Notes under the pieces: model-generated
What the model saw: only the letters and a program-made list of their open reading frames with translations
The model's database searches: none
Told to the model about the DNA's origin: nothing
Shown: positions 26,480 through 35,852 of the stretch, one piece after another
How positions within the stretch are numbered: the first letter of the stretch is position 1
Layout of the letters: every line of letters begins with the position of its first letter
Assembly (NCBI RefSeq): GCF_000829435.1
Contig: NZ_JXRP01000006.1
Location: forward strand, 1-64,000
DNA from: Jeotgalibacillus soli
Lineage (GTDB): Bacteria > Bacillota > Bacilli > Bacillales > Jeotgalibacillaceae
Length of the DNA stretch: 64,000 nucleotides
Direction of reading: 5' to 3'
Made by a program: the position numbers and the translations under genes

Positions 26480-27499
26480 ATGGAACAGTGGATAGAAGCG
26501 CTATTTACTAAAGATCTATTAAATGAAGCGGCAAGCCGATATAATGCAGATGCAACAGAGGCTAAAAAGCTAGGAGACTTTGAAAATTACGTTTTTGAAG
26601 TATATAAAAATGACCAGCCCTATATTTTGCGGCTAACTCATTCCTCTCATCGCAATATGGCGGATGTAGAAGCAGAGCTCGAATGGATTAACTACCTTCA
26701 TGCAAAAGCGATTAATGTATCCTTGGTGCACCAGTCTAAAAATGGAAGTCTTGTAGAAGAAATCCCTGTGGGCAACACATCATTTTTTGTTTGTTTATTT
26801 GATAAAGCGCCTGGAAATCCTGTGAAAATAGATGACCCTCTTTTTGGTCCGAAGCTATTTGAAAAATGGGGACAAATTACAGGGGGAATGCATCGAGTCA
26901 CAAAGGATTATCAGCCTGGAGATCATAAGCGGGAGCATTGGGAAGAGGATGATGTACTGGACTTTGGCCTTTATCTAGATAAAGAAAAGGATGCAAAAAT
27001 AATTGCTGACGGAGAAGAGGTCGTGAGAGTTATCAAGGGCCTTCCTGTAACAAAGGAGAGCTTTGGGCTCATCCACTCTGATATTCATCCGGGGAACTTT
27101 TTTCTTGATGGCAACGAAATTCATGTTTTTGATTTTGATGACAGTGCTTATTTTTACTATATGAGTGATATCGCCATTCCGCTTTATTATGCGGTGTGGT
27201 GGAAGTGTCGAAACGAAATCTTGGAGGATCGATCTGAATTTGGAAAAGAGCTGCTCTATCATTTTTTGAAAGGCTACCAAAAGGTAAATAAGATTGATCC
27301 GGAGTGGATTTATCGAATTCCTTTGTTCCTACAACTAAGAGACTATGTTCTTTATGCTGTTTTTCACAAAAAAGTGGATATGGAAAACGCCAGCGACAAT
27401 ACACAACAGCTAGTAGCGCAAATTCGTGACCGCTTACTTCGCAATGAACCGATGGTAGAGCTGCAATATGGGGAAGTTTTAGAGAGATTGAAGGGGTAA
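26480..27499 (+). CDS. aminoglycoside phosphotransferase (APH)-family kinase
   Basis: 339 aa, protein-kinase-like fold. The catalytic loop is LIHSDIHPGNFF (HxDxxxxN) and the metal site is FDFDDSAY; the N-terminal ATP-binding Lys region is near YILRLTHSS. Such proteins phosphorylate small molecules such as homoserine, choline or sugars, and most are not resistance enzymes. GGGGGA precedes the ATG. Single gene with its own terminator. Confidence 0.88.
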   Translation: MEQWIEALFTKDLLNEAASRYNADATEAKKLGDFENYVFEVYKNDQPYILRLTHSSHRNMADVEAELEWINYLHAKAINVSLVHQSKNGSLVEEIPVGNTSFFVCLFDKAPGNPVKIDDPLFGPKLFEKWGQITGGMHRVTKDYQPGDHKREHWEEDDVLDFGLYLDKEKDAKIIADGEEVVRVIKGLPVTKESFGLIHSDIHPGNFFLDGNEIHVFDFDDSAYFYYMSDIAIPLYYAVWWKCRNEILEDRSEFGKELLYHFLKGYQKVNKIDPEWIYRIPLFLQLRDYVLYAVFHKKVDMENASDNTQQLVAQIRDRLLRNEPMVELQYGEVLERLKG

Positions 27500-27513
27500 T
27501 GGTGGTGGTTGGT

Positions 27514-27559
27514 TAAGAGTGGATTCGGAGAGATAATCTGAATTCGCTCTTTTTTTTTT
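27514..27559 (+). terminator. terminator after the APH-family gene
   Basis: AAGAGTGGATTCGGA / TCTGAATTCGCTCTT imperfect stem followed by ten T residues. Confidence 0.85.
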
Positions 27560-27570
27560 GGTGAATTAGT

Positions 27571-27618
27571 CCTGAAGCTTCGACAAATGATGCCTGAGCT
27601 TCGATAAAATCCCCACAT
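27571..27618 (-). repeat. 22-bp-period intergenic repeat, locus A (2 units)
   Basis: Read on the minus strand: TTTTATCGAAGCTCAGG then TTTGTCGAAGCTTCAGGACT, spaced about 22 bases. Same family as the repeats at 43911-44100 and 56640-56702. Confidence 0.6.
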
Positions 27619-27709
27619 GAGGTCTCTCCCTTTACTCACATAAAATCTACTTATAAAATGGTAGAATAGGAGATTAGTTGAAGAGTACATAAGGTGAGGA
27701 GCTTTTAAT

Positions 27710-28117
27710 ATGAAGAAAACGATAAATGTTGCTGGAGCAATCATCACCAATGATCAAGATGAAGTACTATGCGCTTTGCGCTCACCTGAGATGTCGCTTC
27801 CGAATGTCTGGGAATTCCCCGGAGGAAAAATAGAACAAGGAGAGCAGCCGGAACAAGCGCTTTACCGGGAAATTCAAGAAGAGCTTGGCTGCACGCTTAA
27901 CATTTTTGAATTAGTTGAGGATACTACGCACGAGTACGAAAACATGATCGTGCGACTTATGACATATAAAGCGTCGATTTTAAAAGGCGAGCCGACTGCT
28001 CGTGAGCACGCCGAAATTAAATGGGTCTCCCTTGATCATTTGCGAAGCCTCGAATGGGCACCAGCGGATCTTCCGGCTGTTAATAAACTTTTGGCGGCTG
28101 ATCAAACTGCAGTGTAA
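27710..28117 (+). CDS. Nudix hydrolase, MutT type
   Basis: 135 aa. The Nudix box is complete: GGKIEQGEQPEQALYREIQ followed by EELG, fitting GX5EX7REUXEEXGU. The NVWEFPGGKIE and C-terminal KWVSLDHL features are those of MutT-like 8-oxo-dGTP hydrolases. GGTGAGGAG precedes the ATG. Single gene, presumably nucleotide-pool cleaning. Confidence 0.92.
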   Translation: MKKTINVAGAIITNDQDEVLCALRSPEMSLPNVWEFPGGKIEQGEQPEQALYREIQEELGCTLNIFELVEDTTHEYENMIVRLMTYKASILKGEPTAREHAEIKWVSLDHLRSLEWAPADLPAVNKLLAADQTAV

Positions 28118-28285
28118 TTGGCAGGAGTTAATCAGATCACATCGAATATCATAAACAGATAAGGCAGAAAAACCTACGTGTTTGCTGTTACAGTAAATGT
28201 AGCAAGCTGCGTGGGGTTTATTGTAAGAGAAAACTTGATACATCGTTTTTATAAAAACCTATACACTGGAAAAGAGGTGCGCAAG

Positions 28286-29146
28286 ATGAAAATAGCCTTA
28301 GTAACAGGCGCAAATTCCGGAATGGGATTGGCAGCAACAATCGAGCTTGCGAAGCGTGGCATGCATGTTGTCATGCTGTGCAGAGATCCGCGCAAAGGGA
28401 AGGTCGGTTGGATTTCAGCCAAAGAGCAAAGCGGTTCTAATGAGATTACACTGATGCACTGCGATCTTGGTTCACTCGAGAGTATACGAGCATTTGCTGA
28501 GAAATTCAAAGAAAAATTTGACCGTCTGGATGTATTGCTAAATAATGCAGGAGTTGTTTCATTAAAACGAGAATTGACGAAGGATGGATTTGAGTCACAG
28601 CTTGGCATTAATCATTTGGGACATTTTCTTTTAACGAATTTATTACTGGAGGAGCTTAAGAATGCAGAGTCCGGCAGAATTGTCGTCGTGTCCTCAGGTG
28701 CTCATAAGTGGGGCAGTATGAGTTTTCAAGATCCTTATTTCGAGAAAAACTATAATGCAGCAAAAGGATATGGACGCTCGAAGCTTGCAAATATCCTGTT
28801 TGCAACTGCGCTATCAAAGCGGCTGGAAGGAACCAATGTCACAGTGAACTCCGTGCATCCTAGAGCAGTGGCAACGAATCTTGGCGTAAACCGAAAAACT
28901 GATTTTGGACGTCTTATTACACGTGCACTTAAGCCTTTTTTTCTAACTGCAGCTGAAGGAGCAAAAACGGCCATTTACCTGGCGACTGACCCGGAAATCA
29001 AAGATGTGACAGGGAAGTATTTTTATAAGATGAAAGAAGCTCCGGTGTCTGTTGCAGCTCGGGATGAGTTGTTGGCTGAAAGATTGTGGTCATGGAGTGA
29101 GGAGCAGGTTGGCTTGAAAAATAAAGAACAGGAGACCATAATATAA
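28286..29146 (+). CDS. short-chain dehydrogenase/reductase
   Basis: 286 aa from ATG 28286 (AAAGAGGTG upstream); a longer frame from 28178 has no start site. The Rossmann motif TGANSGMG is at residues 7-14, NNAG near 86, Ser136/137 and the catalytic YGRSK at 162-166. Resembles retinol-dehydrogenase-like SDRs. Oxidises or reduces an unknown alcohol/ketone. Confidence 0.9.
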   Translation: MKIALVTGANSGMGLAATIELAKRGMHVVMLCRDPRKGKVGWISAKEQSGSNEITLMHCDLGSLESIRAFAEKFKEKFDRLDVLLNNAGVVSLKRELTKDGFESQLGINHLGHFLLTNLLLEELKNAESGRIVVVSSGAHKWGSMSFQDPYFEKNYNAAKGYGRSKLANILFATALSKRLEGTNVTVNSVHPRAVATNLGVNRKTDFGRLITRALKPFFLTAAEGAKTAIYLATDPEIKDVTGKYFYKMKEAPVSVAARDELLAERLWSWSEEQVGLKNKEQETII

Positions 29147-29228
29147 TTTTTTCTAGACACCAGTGCTTTCTCTAGCCTGTAATCGTATTTTTTGCCCGGT
29201 AAATACTTTTATAAGCGTATCACTTGAT

Positions 29229-29260
29229 TTATATATATCTTACATGTAAGATATATATAA
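29229..29260. promoter_or_regulatory. 32-bp perfect palindrome, probable MarR operator
   Basis: A perfect dyad centred on ACATGT with the core ATCTTACATGTAAGAT, flanked by TATATA arms. TTACATGTAA-like cores are typical of MarR-family sites. It lies about 96 bases before the Spx-like gene start, which is followed by a MarR-family gene. Confidence 0.6.
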
Positions 29261-29355
29261 GCTTGAAATAAGATATGTAATAAAAGCAGAAGCTATCGAT
29301 TAAAAATAAAGTGCAATAATGTATATAAATATGATAAATGGAGCGTGAATGGATC

Positions 29356-29754
29356 GTGTCGACAACAATATTCACTACAGCTAGCTGTACTTCATGTAGA
29401 AAAGCAAAATCTTGGTTAGAAGAGAATGAAATTCCATACACAGAAAGAAATATCTTTTCAGAACCTCTAAGCATTGAAGAAATTAAAACGATTCTTCGTA
29501 TGACAGAAGATGGAACAGATGAGATTATTTCAACAAGGTCAAAGGCTTTTCAAGAGCTAAATGTAGATTTAGATTCATTGTCTCTTCATGAACTATTAGA
29601 GCTGATTCAAGCATATCCAAGTTTGCTTCGCCGTCCAATTATTATGGATGAAAAGAGACTTCAAATTGGTTATAACGAAGACGAAATTCGTCGTTTCTTA
29701 CCACGTAAGGTTCGTACGTATCAGCTTCTTGAAGCGCAAAAATTAGCGAATTAA
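29356..29754 (+). CDS. Spx-family regulator (Spx paralogue)
   Basis: 132 aa, ArsC/Spx fold, binding the RNA polymerase alpha subunit under thiol stress. The redox CxxC is Cys11-Cys14 (SCTSC), and the long conserved [30 protein letters not shown] and [16 protein letters not shown] segments match Spx closely. Start taken as GTG 29356 since family proteins begin just there; ATG 29338 is an alternative. In most bacilli the main spx gene lies near mecA; the MarR neighbour here suggests a second copy with its own control. Confidence 0.85.
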   Translation: MSTTIFTTASCTSCRKAKSWLEENEIPYTERNIFSEPLSIEEIKTILRMTEDGTDEIISTRSKAFQELNVDLDSLSLHELLELIQAYPSLLRRPIIMDEKRLQIGYNEDEIRRFLPRKVRTYQLLEAQKLAN

Positions 29755-29815
29755 TTTTCATAAAGAATGATTGCTGGTTTCAGCAATTGACTTCATATTT
29801 TTGGGGATGAATAGA

Positions 29816-30244
29816 ATGAACGAAAAAAGAATTGACAATATCAGCTCATTATATGAGATCTTTTTTTCTCTTGAAAGAAAATGGACGAATGAATGGAATC
29901 ACCATAATGAGGTAGGACTTTCTAAAACCCATCTTTTCCTTCTGAAAATATTAGGGGTAGAAGGCTCTAAACGTCCTTCCATCCTTGCAGAGCAGTTGAA
30001 TATTACAACTGGCGGAGTCACTGTATTGACCAGCAAGCTAATTAAAGACGGGTATGTTGTAAAAACGCAAAATGACCGCGACCGCAGAGCTTATAATTTA
30101 GAAATTACAGAGGCGGGAAGAGAGCTTCTAGAGTCGGCGCGAAAGCAGATCAATGAACAAATTGATAAGATGTTTGGGATGTTATCGGACGGAGAGGTTC
30201 AAAACCTGAAGGATATTTTTTATAAGTGTTTAGTTGGAAAGTGA
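29816..30244 (+). CDS. MarR family transcriptional regulator
   Basis: 142 aa from ATG 29816, with GGGGA 8-13 bases upstream. Winged helix with KTHLFLLKILGVEG, the recognition region ILAEQLNITTGGVTVLTSKL and the wing NDRDRRAYNLEITEAG. It follows the Spx-like gene by about 60 bases and is probably cotranscribed; the palindrome before that gene is its likely operator. Confidence 0.88.
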   Translation: MNEKRIDNISSLYEIFFSLERKWTNEWNHHNEVGLSKTHLFLLKILGVEGSKRPSILAEQLNITTGGVTVLTSKLIKDGYVVKTQNDRDRRAYNLEITEAGRELLESARKQINEQIDKMFGMLSDGEVQNLKDIFYKCLVGK

Positions 30245-30354
30245 AAACTAGTGGCCTTGATCATGTATTCGTCCTAAAAACAGGGTGAATTTTTTTATCT
30301 GTTGAGATGATATTTATGGAATAAAACATTATATATATATTAAGGCTGCAAGCG

Positions 30355-30870
30355 ATGATCTTGACTAGCGGCAAACAGATTTTAAAGGCTTTTGGATTTG
30401 ACGCAGATGAAGAGCCGAAAAGCATTTATCCATTTTCACCTGTTTATTATATGGAGTCAGACCGAGTTGTGTATATTATTAAAAGAACTCAAAAGCCTCT
30501 TGGTCTTGCGAATGGGCTGATGAACTATTTGAAAGCGTTAAAGGAAGCAGGGGTAAACATCGTAGCACCCGTTCACATGCTGAAAGAGAATCTGCAAGTG
30601 ATTAGCGAGGATGTCTTTGCCATATATCCATTCATTAACGGAAATGAATATTCAGGTGAAGACGATGAAATTATTGAAAGTAAAGCTTGGGTAAACGTAC
30701 TCGAACATATTTATTTGGACGAGGTCATGTGGCTGATGGCAGAGAAAGAGGATTGGTAAAATCCTAAGCAGCGGGAGCTCTTTCAGTCGTTATTGGCATT
30801 GTTTATTGATTCTTCCGTAAATGACTTGGAAAAACCGAAACAAAAGATAACGAATAGAAAGCATTTATAG
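30355..30870 (+). pseudogene. APH-family kinase, internally deleted with in-frame stop
   Basis: N-terminal kinase lobe (IKRTQKPLGLANGLMNYLKA, ISEDVFAIYPFINGNEYSGEDD) jumps directly to a C-terminal helix (IYLDEVMWLMAEKEDW), so the central HxDxxxxN catalytic core is missing. A TAA at 30757-30759 then interrupts a frame that goes on in phase (NPKQRELFQSLLALFIDSSV) to a TAG at 30868-30870. Two independent lesions: clearly dead. Confidence 0.75.
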
Positions 30871-30935
30871 CACGAACATTAATAAAATGATACGATGATT
30901 GAGGGAATAAGAAGGATTATAGAAGAAGGTGCACC

Positions 30936-31568
30936 ATGAAGAACAAAATTATTATTGGATTGTTTTATTTAGTTGGATTATTGCTTCTTTCCTTCGGGAT
31001 TTGCATGTTAATTTTTGCTGATCTTGGGGCAGGACCATGGGATGCCATGTATGTAGGACTATCACAAAAAATGGGTCTTACCGTTGGAACGTGGGTATTT
31101 ATTGTCGGTTTTCTCCTTATTTTATTAAATGCGCTTTTATTGAAAAAAAAGCCGGACTTTTTTGCTGTCATCACGATCTTTTTAATCGGATCTTTTATCG
31201 ATTTCTGGTTGATCATGGTGTTTTCAGAGCTGGTGGTTACCTCGATGGCGATAAGGGTTAGTATGCTTGTCAGCGGGATTTTCATTATGGCAATTGGGAT
31301 TTCGTTTTATCTGCAATCGAATTTTGCCAGAAACCCGATTGATAACCTAATGTTGGCCGTACAATATAGAACAGGGAAAAGCTTATCCTTTTCAAAAACA
31401 ATTATGGAGGTAACGGTACTGGTTATCGCCTTAATCATTGGCGGACCCATTGGCATTGGGACGGTGCTCGTCGCATTTGGTATCGGACCGCTGATTCAAC
31501 TGTTTTACAAGTGGGTAACTAAATTTAAATCAGGTATTATTCATGAAACGCTCCCATTAGAAAATTAG
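30936..31568 (+). CDS. YczE/YyaS/YitT-type membrane protein
   Basis: 210 aa with five to six membrane segments. The LGAGPWDAMYVGLSQKMGLTVG motif near residue 32 and the later NPIDNLMLAV and GIGTVLVAFGIGPLIQ motifs are typical of this group of bacillar membrane proteins. In B. subtilis YczE is needed for surfactin/bacillaene production control, but its direct role is unclear. Own ribosome binding site (GAAGGTG) and terminator. Confidence 0.85.
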   Translation: MKNKIIIGLFYLVGLLLLSFGICMLIFADLGAGPWDAMYVGLSQKMGLTVGTWVFIVGFLLILLNALLLKKKPDFFAVITIFLIGSFIDFWLIMVFSELVVTSMAIRVSMLVSGIFIMAIGISFYLQSNFARNPIDNLMLAVQYRTGKSLSFSKTIMEVTVLVIALIIGGPIGIGTVLVAFGIGPLIQLFYKWVTKFKSGIIHETLPLEN

Positions 31569-31577
31569 TATACTGCC

Positions 31578-31611
31578 GCCCGTATTGCTCTTTGAGTAAT
31601 ACGGGTTTTTG
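31578..31611 (+). terminator. terminator after YczE-like gene
   Basis: CCCGTATTGCT / AGTAATACGGG stem followed by five T residues. Confidence 0.85.
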
Positions 31612-31721
31612 TATTTAATTTTCACATTGTTCCGTCATAGAAGTGATCCAGTGGCTTAGGGGGCAGGTATTGAATCTTTTAAATGGCGTATACGTAAAAA
31701 GTTAAGAAGGGAGACATCTAA

Positions 31722-32330
31722 ATGAAGAAAAATTTAATCTACGGCTTATTTACTTTCATGTTATTCTTTATTGCCGCTTTTCATCCACAGGCTGCACTGT
31801 CACGTTCTTATTCTGTGGATGAAATTAATATTCGTGCCTGGATACAGCCAAATGGTGATGTGCTTGTGAATGAAATTTTTAATTATACATTAAATGGTTC
31901 CTGTAGGAGCGCATTTCGTGTTATTCATGTACATGGTCATGAAGGTGTCGATCAGTTTGAAGCCTATGAACTTTTGAAAAGTAACGCTGAGCTTGGGTTT
32001 GTAAATCCAGCGGAGCTCCAAAGACTCACGCTTTCACAGATACATTGCCGAAGTGGAAAAAGAACGCATCACGGTGAATGCTGTTCCAGTCTCGTCCCGC
32101 TTTAAATACGATAAAAAGGCACCAAAGCACACCCTTCAATTTAGATTGGCAACAGGATATTCAATATTAAAAAAGGATGAAGCTGAAATGGTCTCATGTT
32201 ATATTTACCTGGTGAGGAACCATTTGAATATATGGTTCACACCTGGTCATAGACGTCTGTACCACCCAGCAGTTCCGGAAGCTACACAGATGGCGGAGCC
32301 GGGGGTGGAGGAGGTGCAGATGCAGATTAA
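31722..32330 (+). pseudogene. DUF2207 membrane protein remnant
   Basis: Begins with a good site (GGGAGAC) and a signal peptide (LFTFMLFFIAAFHPQAALS), then SVDEINIRAWIQPNGDVLVN, the start of DUF2207 proteins. The frame is lost near 32000; other frames show VEKERITVNAVPV and, at the end, TSVPPSSSGSYTDGGAGGGG, the Ser/Gly-rich tail of the same family. The large central part with the membrane helices is missing. Multiple frameshifts. Confidence 0.7.
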
Positions 32331-32414
32331 AAATTATTGCAGCTTTGTGTTAGTGAAATCTTGTAAAAAGACCAAACAAAATGATGGAAATCGATTTCAG
32401 GCCGACCTTGAACG

Positions 32415-32451
32415 AATCATCCATCCGGAACTCCTGGGTGGATGATTTTTT
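32415..32451 (+). terminator. terminator after the DUF2207 remnant
   Basis: AATCATCCATCC / GGGTGGATGATT stem followed by six T residues. Confidence 0.85.
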
Positions 32452-32554
32452 AAATGGCAGACTACTGATATTGGAAGGAAATTAAGTATTTAGTGGTAGT
32501 ATAGTACAAATGTATAATGACTATTTTGCCTAACGGCGCAGAGGAGGACTAGTC

Positions 32555-33118
32555 TTGAAGCCTATATTGATGGAATTTCCAACCGAATTTTATTCAGAAC
32601 GATTGCACATGCGAATGCCTCAACCAGGAGATGGGAAAACCGTTTATGAGGCCATCAATGTATCTATAGAAGAGCTTAAGCCTTGGCTTCCTTTTGCCCA
32701 GAAGGAACAATCACTTGGGGAGGTAGAAGCAAATATTCGGGAAGCGCATACTCAGTTTTTAAAGAGAGAGGATTTGCGCTTCCTAGTCTTTCATAAGGAG
32801 ACGGGAGAATTTATTGCTTCTTCAGGTTTGCATCGAATTAATTGGGAGATTCCGAAGTTTGAGATAGGCTACTGGATTGATAGCAGGCATAGCGGAAATG
32901 GCTATATCACAGAAGCAGTCAAAGGTATTTCGGATTTTGCCTTTCAGGAGCTTAATGCGAATAGAGTGGAGATCCGGTGTGATGCAAGAAATAAAAGGAG
33001 CCGAGCTGTTCCAGAGAGACTAGGATTTGAATTAGAAGGCGTTTTAAAAAATGATTCGTTGGCAGAGGACGGCAGCCAATTAAGAGACACTTGTATTTAT
33101 GCCAAATTAAATAAATAG
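32555..33118 (+). CDS. GNAT acetyltransferase, RimJ/RimL type
   Basis: 187 aa from a TTG start 7 bases after GGAGG (a later in-frame ATG at 32570 is the alternative). Typical RimL layout: YSERLHMRMPQPGDG, FEIGYWIDSRHSGNGYITEAV with the acetyl-CoA loop, and RVEIRCDARNKRSR. The last helix reads AVPERLGFELEG. Acetylates a protein N-terminus or small amine; substrate unknown. Single gene with its own terminator. Confidence 0.88.
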   Translation: MKPILMEFPTEFYSERLHMRMPQPGDGKTVYEAINVSIEELKPWLPFAQKEQSLGEVEANIREAHTQFLKREDLRFLVFHKETGEFIASSGLHRINWEIPKFEIGYWIDSRHSGNGYITEAVKGISDFAFQELNANRVEIRCDARNKRSRAVPERLGFELEGVLKNDSLAEDGSQLRDTCIYAKLNK

Positions 33119-33124
33119 ACAGAT

Positions 33125-33172
33125 AGCCAGTCTCTTAGTAAAGCACTCGCTTGCTAAGAGACTGGCTTTTTT
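33125..33172 (+). terminator. terminator after GNAT gene
   Basis: AGCCAGTCTCTTAG / CTAAGAGACTGGCT perfect 14-bp stem then six T residues. Confidence 0.92.
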
Positions 33173-33225
33173 GTACGAGTTTTGTTCTCTGTTTTGCTAT
33201 TTTTCTGAAAAGATTGAAATTAAAG

Positions 33226-33260
33226 TTGTTTTTTTTAAGTGAGTATATTAAAATAACTTA
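33226..33260 (+). promoter_or_regulatory. promoter of the ABC operon with shared 19-bp element
   Basis: TTGTTT (33226-33231), 17-bp spacer, TAAAAT (33249-33254). Overlapping the -10 is AGTATATTAAAATAACTTA (33242-33260), which recurs with one change at the DUF4242 promoter (36384-36402). Likely bound by the HxlR regulator encoded between them. Confidence 0.6.
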
Positions 33261-33314
33261 AAACATACTAAACTGATAGGGATTAAGGTCTTTGTAGGGA
33301 CGGGAGGCGCGAAC

Positions 33315-34097
33315 GTGTCGGAATACATGATTGAAGTAACAGATGTAAATAAATCATTTGGAAATGGAGCAAAGCCAGTTCATGTGTTGGATAATGTATC
33401 TTTTCGTGTGAAAAAGGGTGAAATTGTGACCTTGTTCGGAAAGAGCGGATGCGGCAAGAGCACGATGCTGAATATTGTGGGCGGGTTTGAAAGAGCGGAT
33501 AACGGTGACGTAATGCATGATGGTCATCCGGTGGAACGTCCAACCAAACGATGCGTCATGCTATTCCAGCAAATTAACCTGCTTCCATGGCGCTCTGTTA
33601 TAAAAAACGTAGAATTGGGACTTGAAGAGGAAAAGATCTCAGCAGAAGAGAAAAAAGAGCGAGTGATGGATGCATTAAAGCTCGTTGGACTTGAAGAACA
33701 TCTGAATAAATTTCCGCATGAATTATCAGGTGGGATGCAGCAGCGTGTGGCAATCGCAAGAGCACTTGCCATTCAGCCGGATGTGATTTTAATGGATGAG
33801 CCATTCGCAGCGCTTGATTCATTCAATCGTTACAATCTGCAAAATGAACTTCTCCGTATTCAGGAAAAAAAGAAAACAACAATTGTCCTTGTGACGCATG
33901 ATATTGACGAAGCAGTCTATTTATCGGACAGAGTTATGATTATGAGCTCACATCCAGGGAGAATTTTCAAAGAAATTTCGATCAATCAAATGAAACCGCG
34001 TGATCGTACGCATGGAGATTTCCAATATTACCGTAAAAAGATCTTAGAAGAATTCCAGCTGAGTGATGAACAGCTTGCTCCGGAATACAACATTTAA
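33315..34097 (+). CDS. ABC transporter ATP-binding protein, NitT/TauT type
   Basis: 260 aa from GTG 33315 (GGGAGG upstream). Walker [11 protein letters not shown]-loop [10 protein letters not shown], signature [15 protein letters not shown] and Walker [13 protein letters not shown] are intact. The LLPWR sequence is typical of importers for sulfonates, nitrate, taurine or thiamine precursors. First gene of a three-gene importer operon; the binding protein follows after 14 bases. Confidence 0.93.
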   Translation: MSEYMIEVTDVNKSFGNGAKPVHVLDNVSFRVKKGEIVTLFGKSGCGKSTMLNIVGGFERADNGDVMHDGHPVERPTKRCVMLFQQINLLPWRSVIKNVELGLEEEKISAEEKKERVMDALKLVGLEEHLNKFPHELSGGMQQRVAIARALAIQPDVILMDEPFAALDSFNRYNLQNELLRIQEKKKTTIVLVTHDIDEAVYLSDRVMIMSSHPGRIFKEISINQMKPRDRTHGDFQYYRKKILEEFQLSDEQLAPEYNI

Positions 34098-34111
34098 GGG
34101 GGAGATGAACG

Positions 34112-35068
34112 GTGAAAAAACGGGGTAAATGGGCGCTCCCATTCTTACTAACGCTTGTCATGCTAGTATCGGCGTGCGGACAGTCGCAGCAAACGGCTGG
34201 AGGCAAACCAACAATTAAAATTGGCTATCTGCCAATCACTCATGTTGGGCCGCTCTATTTGGACGCACACCTTCATGATGGGGAATTCGCAGATTACAAT
34301 ATTGAAATGGTCAGATTCAGTTCCTGGCCTGATTTAATGGATGCCTTGAATTCTGGTAGAATTGATGGGGCATCTGTATTAGTAGAGCTTGCCATGAAGG
34401 CTAAGGAAAAAGGAATTGATCTAAAGGCGCTTGCGCTTGGGCATAAAGATGGGAATGTTCTCGTTGCTGCAAACGACATTGAAACAGCACAGGATTTAAA
34501 AGGTGAGACATTCGCAATTCCTCATAAGTATTCCAGCCATAATATCTTATTATATGAAATGCTGAAAAAAGAAGGATTAACATTTGATGATGTCAATGTA
34601 GTAGAGATGGCGCCTGCCGAAATGCCTGCAGCATTAGCAGAGGATCGAATTGCAGGTTATGTAGTGGCAGAGCCATTTGGTGCACTTGCTGTAAAAAATG
34701 AAATTGGGAATGTCCTTAGCCATTCGGACGCAATTTGGGCTGATTCCTATTGCTGTGTGCTTGTTATGAGACAGGATTTTATCGACAACCATCAGACAGC
34801 CACTAAATCACTTGTGAAGCAATATGTTGCATCTGGTGAGCATGCGGAGCATAAAGGGGAAGATGTATATGCCTCTTTTGATCAATTTATGAATGTGGAT
34901 CGAGAAGTACTGGAGCTTTCTCTTGAATGGATTTCTTTTGATGGATTGCGTATTGAGGAAAATGAATACAACAAACTGCGAGATTTTGTCCTTGAGATGG
35001 ATTTGATGGAAAATCCACCTGCTTTTGAGGAATTCGTAGACAACACATTTATAGACGAAGCGATGTGA
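34112..35068 (+). CDS. ABC transporter substrate-binding lipoprotein, NitT/TauT type
   Basis: 318 aa. Signal peptide with lipobox LVSAC (Cys about residue 21), so a membrane-anchored lipoprotein. The domain opens with IKIGYLPITHVGPLY and has the ALNSGRIDGASVLVELAMKA and ALAEDRIAGYVVAEPFGALA segments of SsuA/TauA/ThiY-like binding proteins. Ligand not readable from sequence. It overlaps the permease gene by 4 bases. Confidence 0.9.
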   Translation: MKKRGKWALPFLLTLVMLVSACGQSQQTAGGKPTIKIGYLPITHVGPLYLDAHLHDGEFADYNIEMVRFSSWPDLMDALNSGRIDGASVLVELAMKAKEKGIDLKALALGHKDGNVLVAANDIETAQDLKGETFAIPHKYSSHNILLYEMLKKEGLTFDDVNVVEMAPAEMPAALAEDRIAGYVVAEPFGALAVKNEIGNVLSHSDAIWADSYCCVLVMRQDFIDNHQTATKSLVKQYVASGEHAEHKGEDVYASFDQFMNVDREVLELSLEWISFDGLRIEENEYNKLRDFVLEMDLMENPPAFEEFVDNTFIDEAM

Positions 35069-35838
35069 TCGAGATGAATTTCAGGAAAAAAATATTGAAT
35101 TTTTCGATAGGGATGACAATTCTTGTTATTCTGTGGCAAATGGTTATTTGGATAGGGGACTATCAAGAAGCATTGCTTCCTTCCCCGTTAAGTGTAGCGA
35201 AAGCGATTATTGCCATGATTGTGGATGGAACGCTATTTGTCCATTTACAGGTGAGTCTTGGACGTTTTATAGCTGGGTATTTATTAGCGGTTATTCCTGC
35301 TATTATGCTCGGAATGCTTCTGGGTAGATCACCGAGAGTTTGGCAAGTGATTGACCCAATTGTTCAAGTGCTGCGACCGGTATCTCCTGTAGCGTGGTCG
35401 CCATTTATTGTACTTTGGTTTGGGATCGGCAATATGCCGGCTATTGCAATCATCTTTATTGCAGCATTTTTCCCTGTATTATTAACGACCGTAGCGGGTG
35501 TAAAGAAAATCGATCGTTCGTATTTGAAAATTGCTGAAAATTTGGAGATTAAGAACTGGCAGCTAATGTATAAATTTATTTTCCCTGCTGCTTTTCCATC
35601 TGTTGTCAGCGGTCTTCGCTTAGCGCTTGGTACTGCATGGATCTTCCTTGTAGCAGGAGAGATGATCGGAGCGCAGTCCGGCCTTGGCTTCTTAATTGTT
35701 GATGCGAGAAATATGCTGAATCTTGATTATGTCTTGGCAGGTATTATTTTTATCGGTGTTTGCGGCTTTCTGTTGGATCGTTTGATCAGTGTTTTTGAAG
35801 GATGGGTTGGCAAGCATTTTGGAATGGTACGCGGATAA
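35065..35838 (+). CDS. ABC transporter permease, NitT/TauT type
   Basis: 257 aa, about six membrane segments. The EAA loop (NLEIKNWQLMYKFIFPAAFPSVVSG) and the PVAWSPFIVLWFGIG motif are typical of SsuC/TauC permeases. Starts at GTG 35065 overlapping the binding-protein stop (or ATG 35074). Completes the importer. Confidence 0.92.
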   Translation: MIEMNFRKKILNFSIGMTILVILWQMVIWIGDYQEALLPSPLSVAKAIIAMIVDGTLFVHLQVSLGRFIAGYLLAVIPAIMLGMLLGRSPRVWQVIDPIVQVLRPVSPVAWSPFIVLWFGIGNMPAIAIIFIAAFFPVLLTTVAGVKKIDRSYLKIAENLEIKNWQLMYKFIFPAAFPSVVSGLRLALGTAWIFLVAGEMIGAQSGLGFLIVDARNMLNLDYVLAGIIFIGVCGFLLDRLISVFEGWVGKHFGMVRG

Positions 35839-35852
35839 AAAAAATGGAGATA

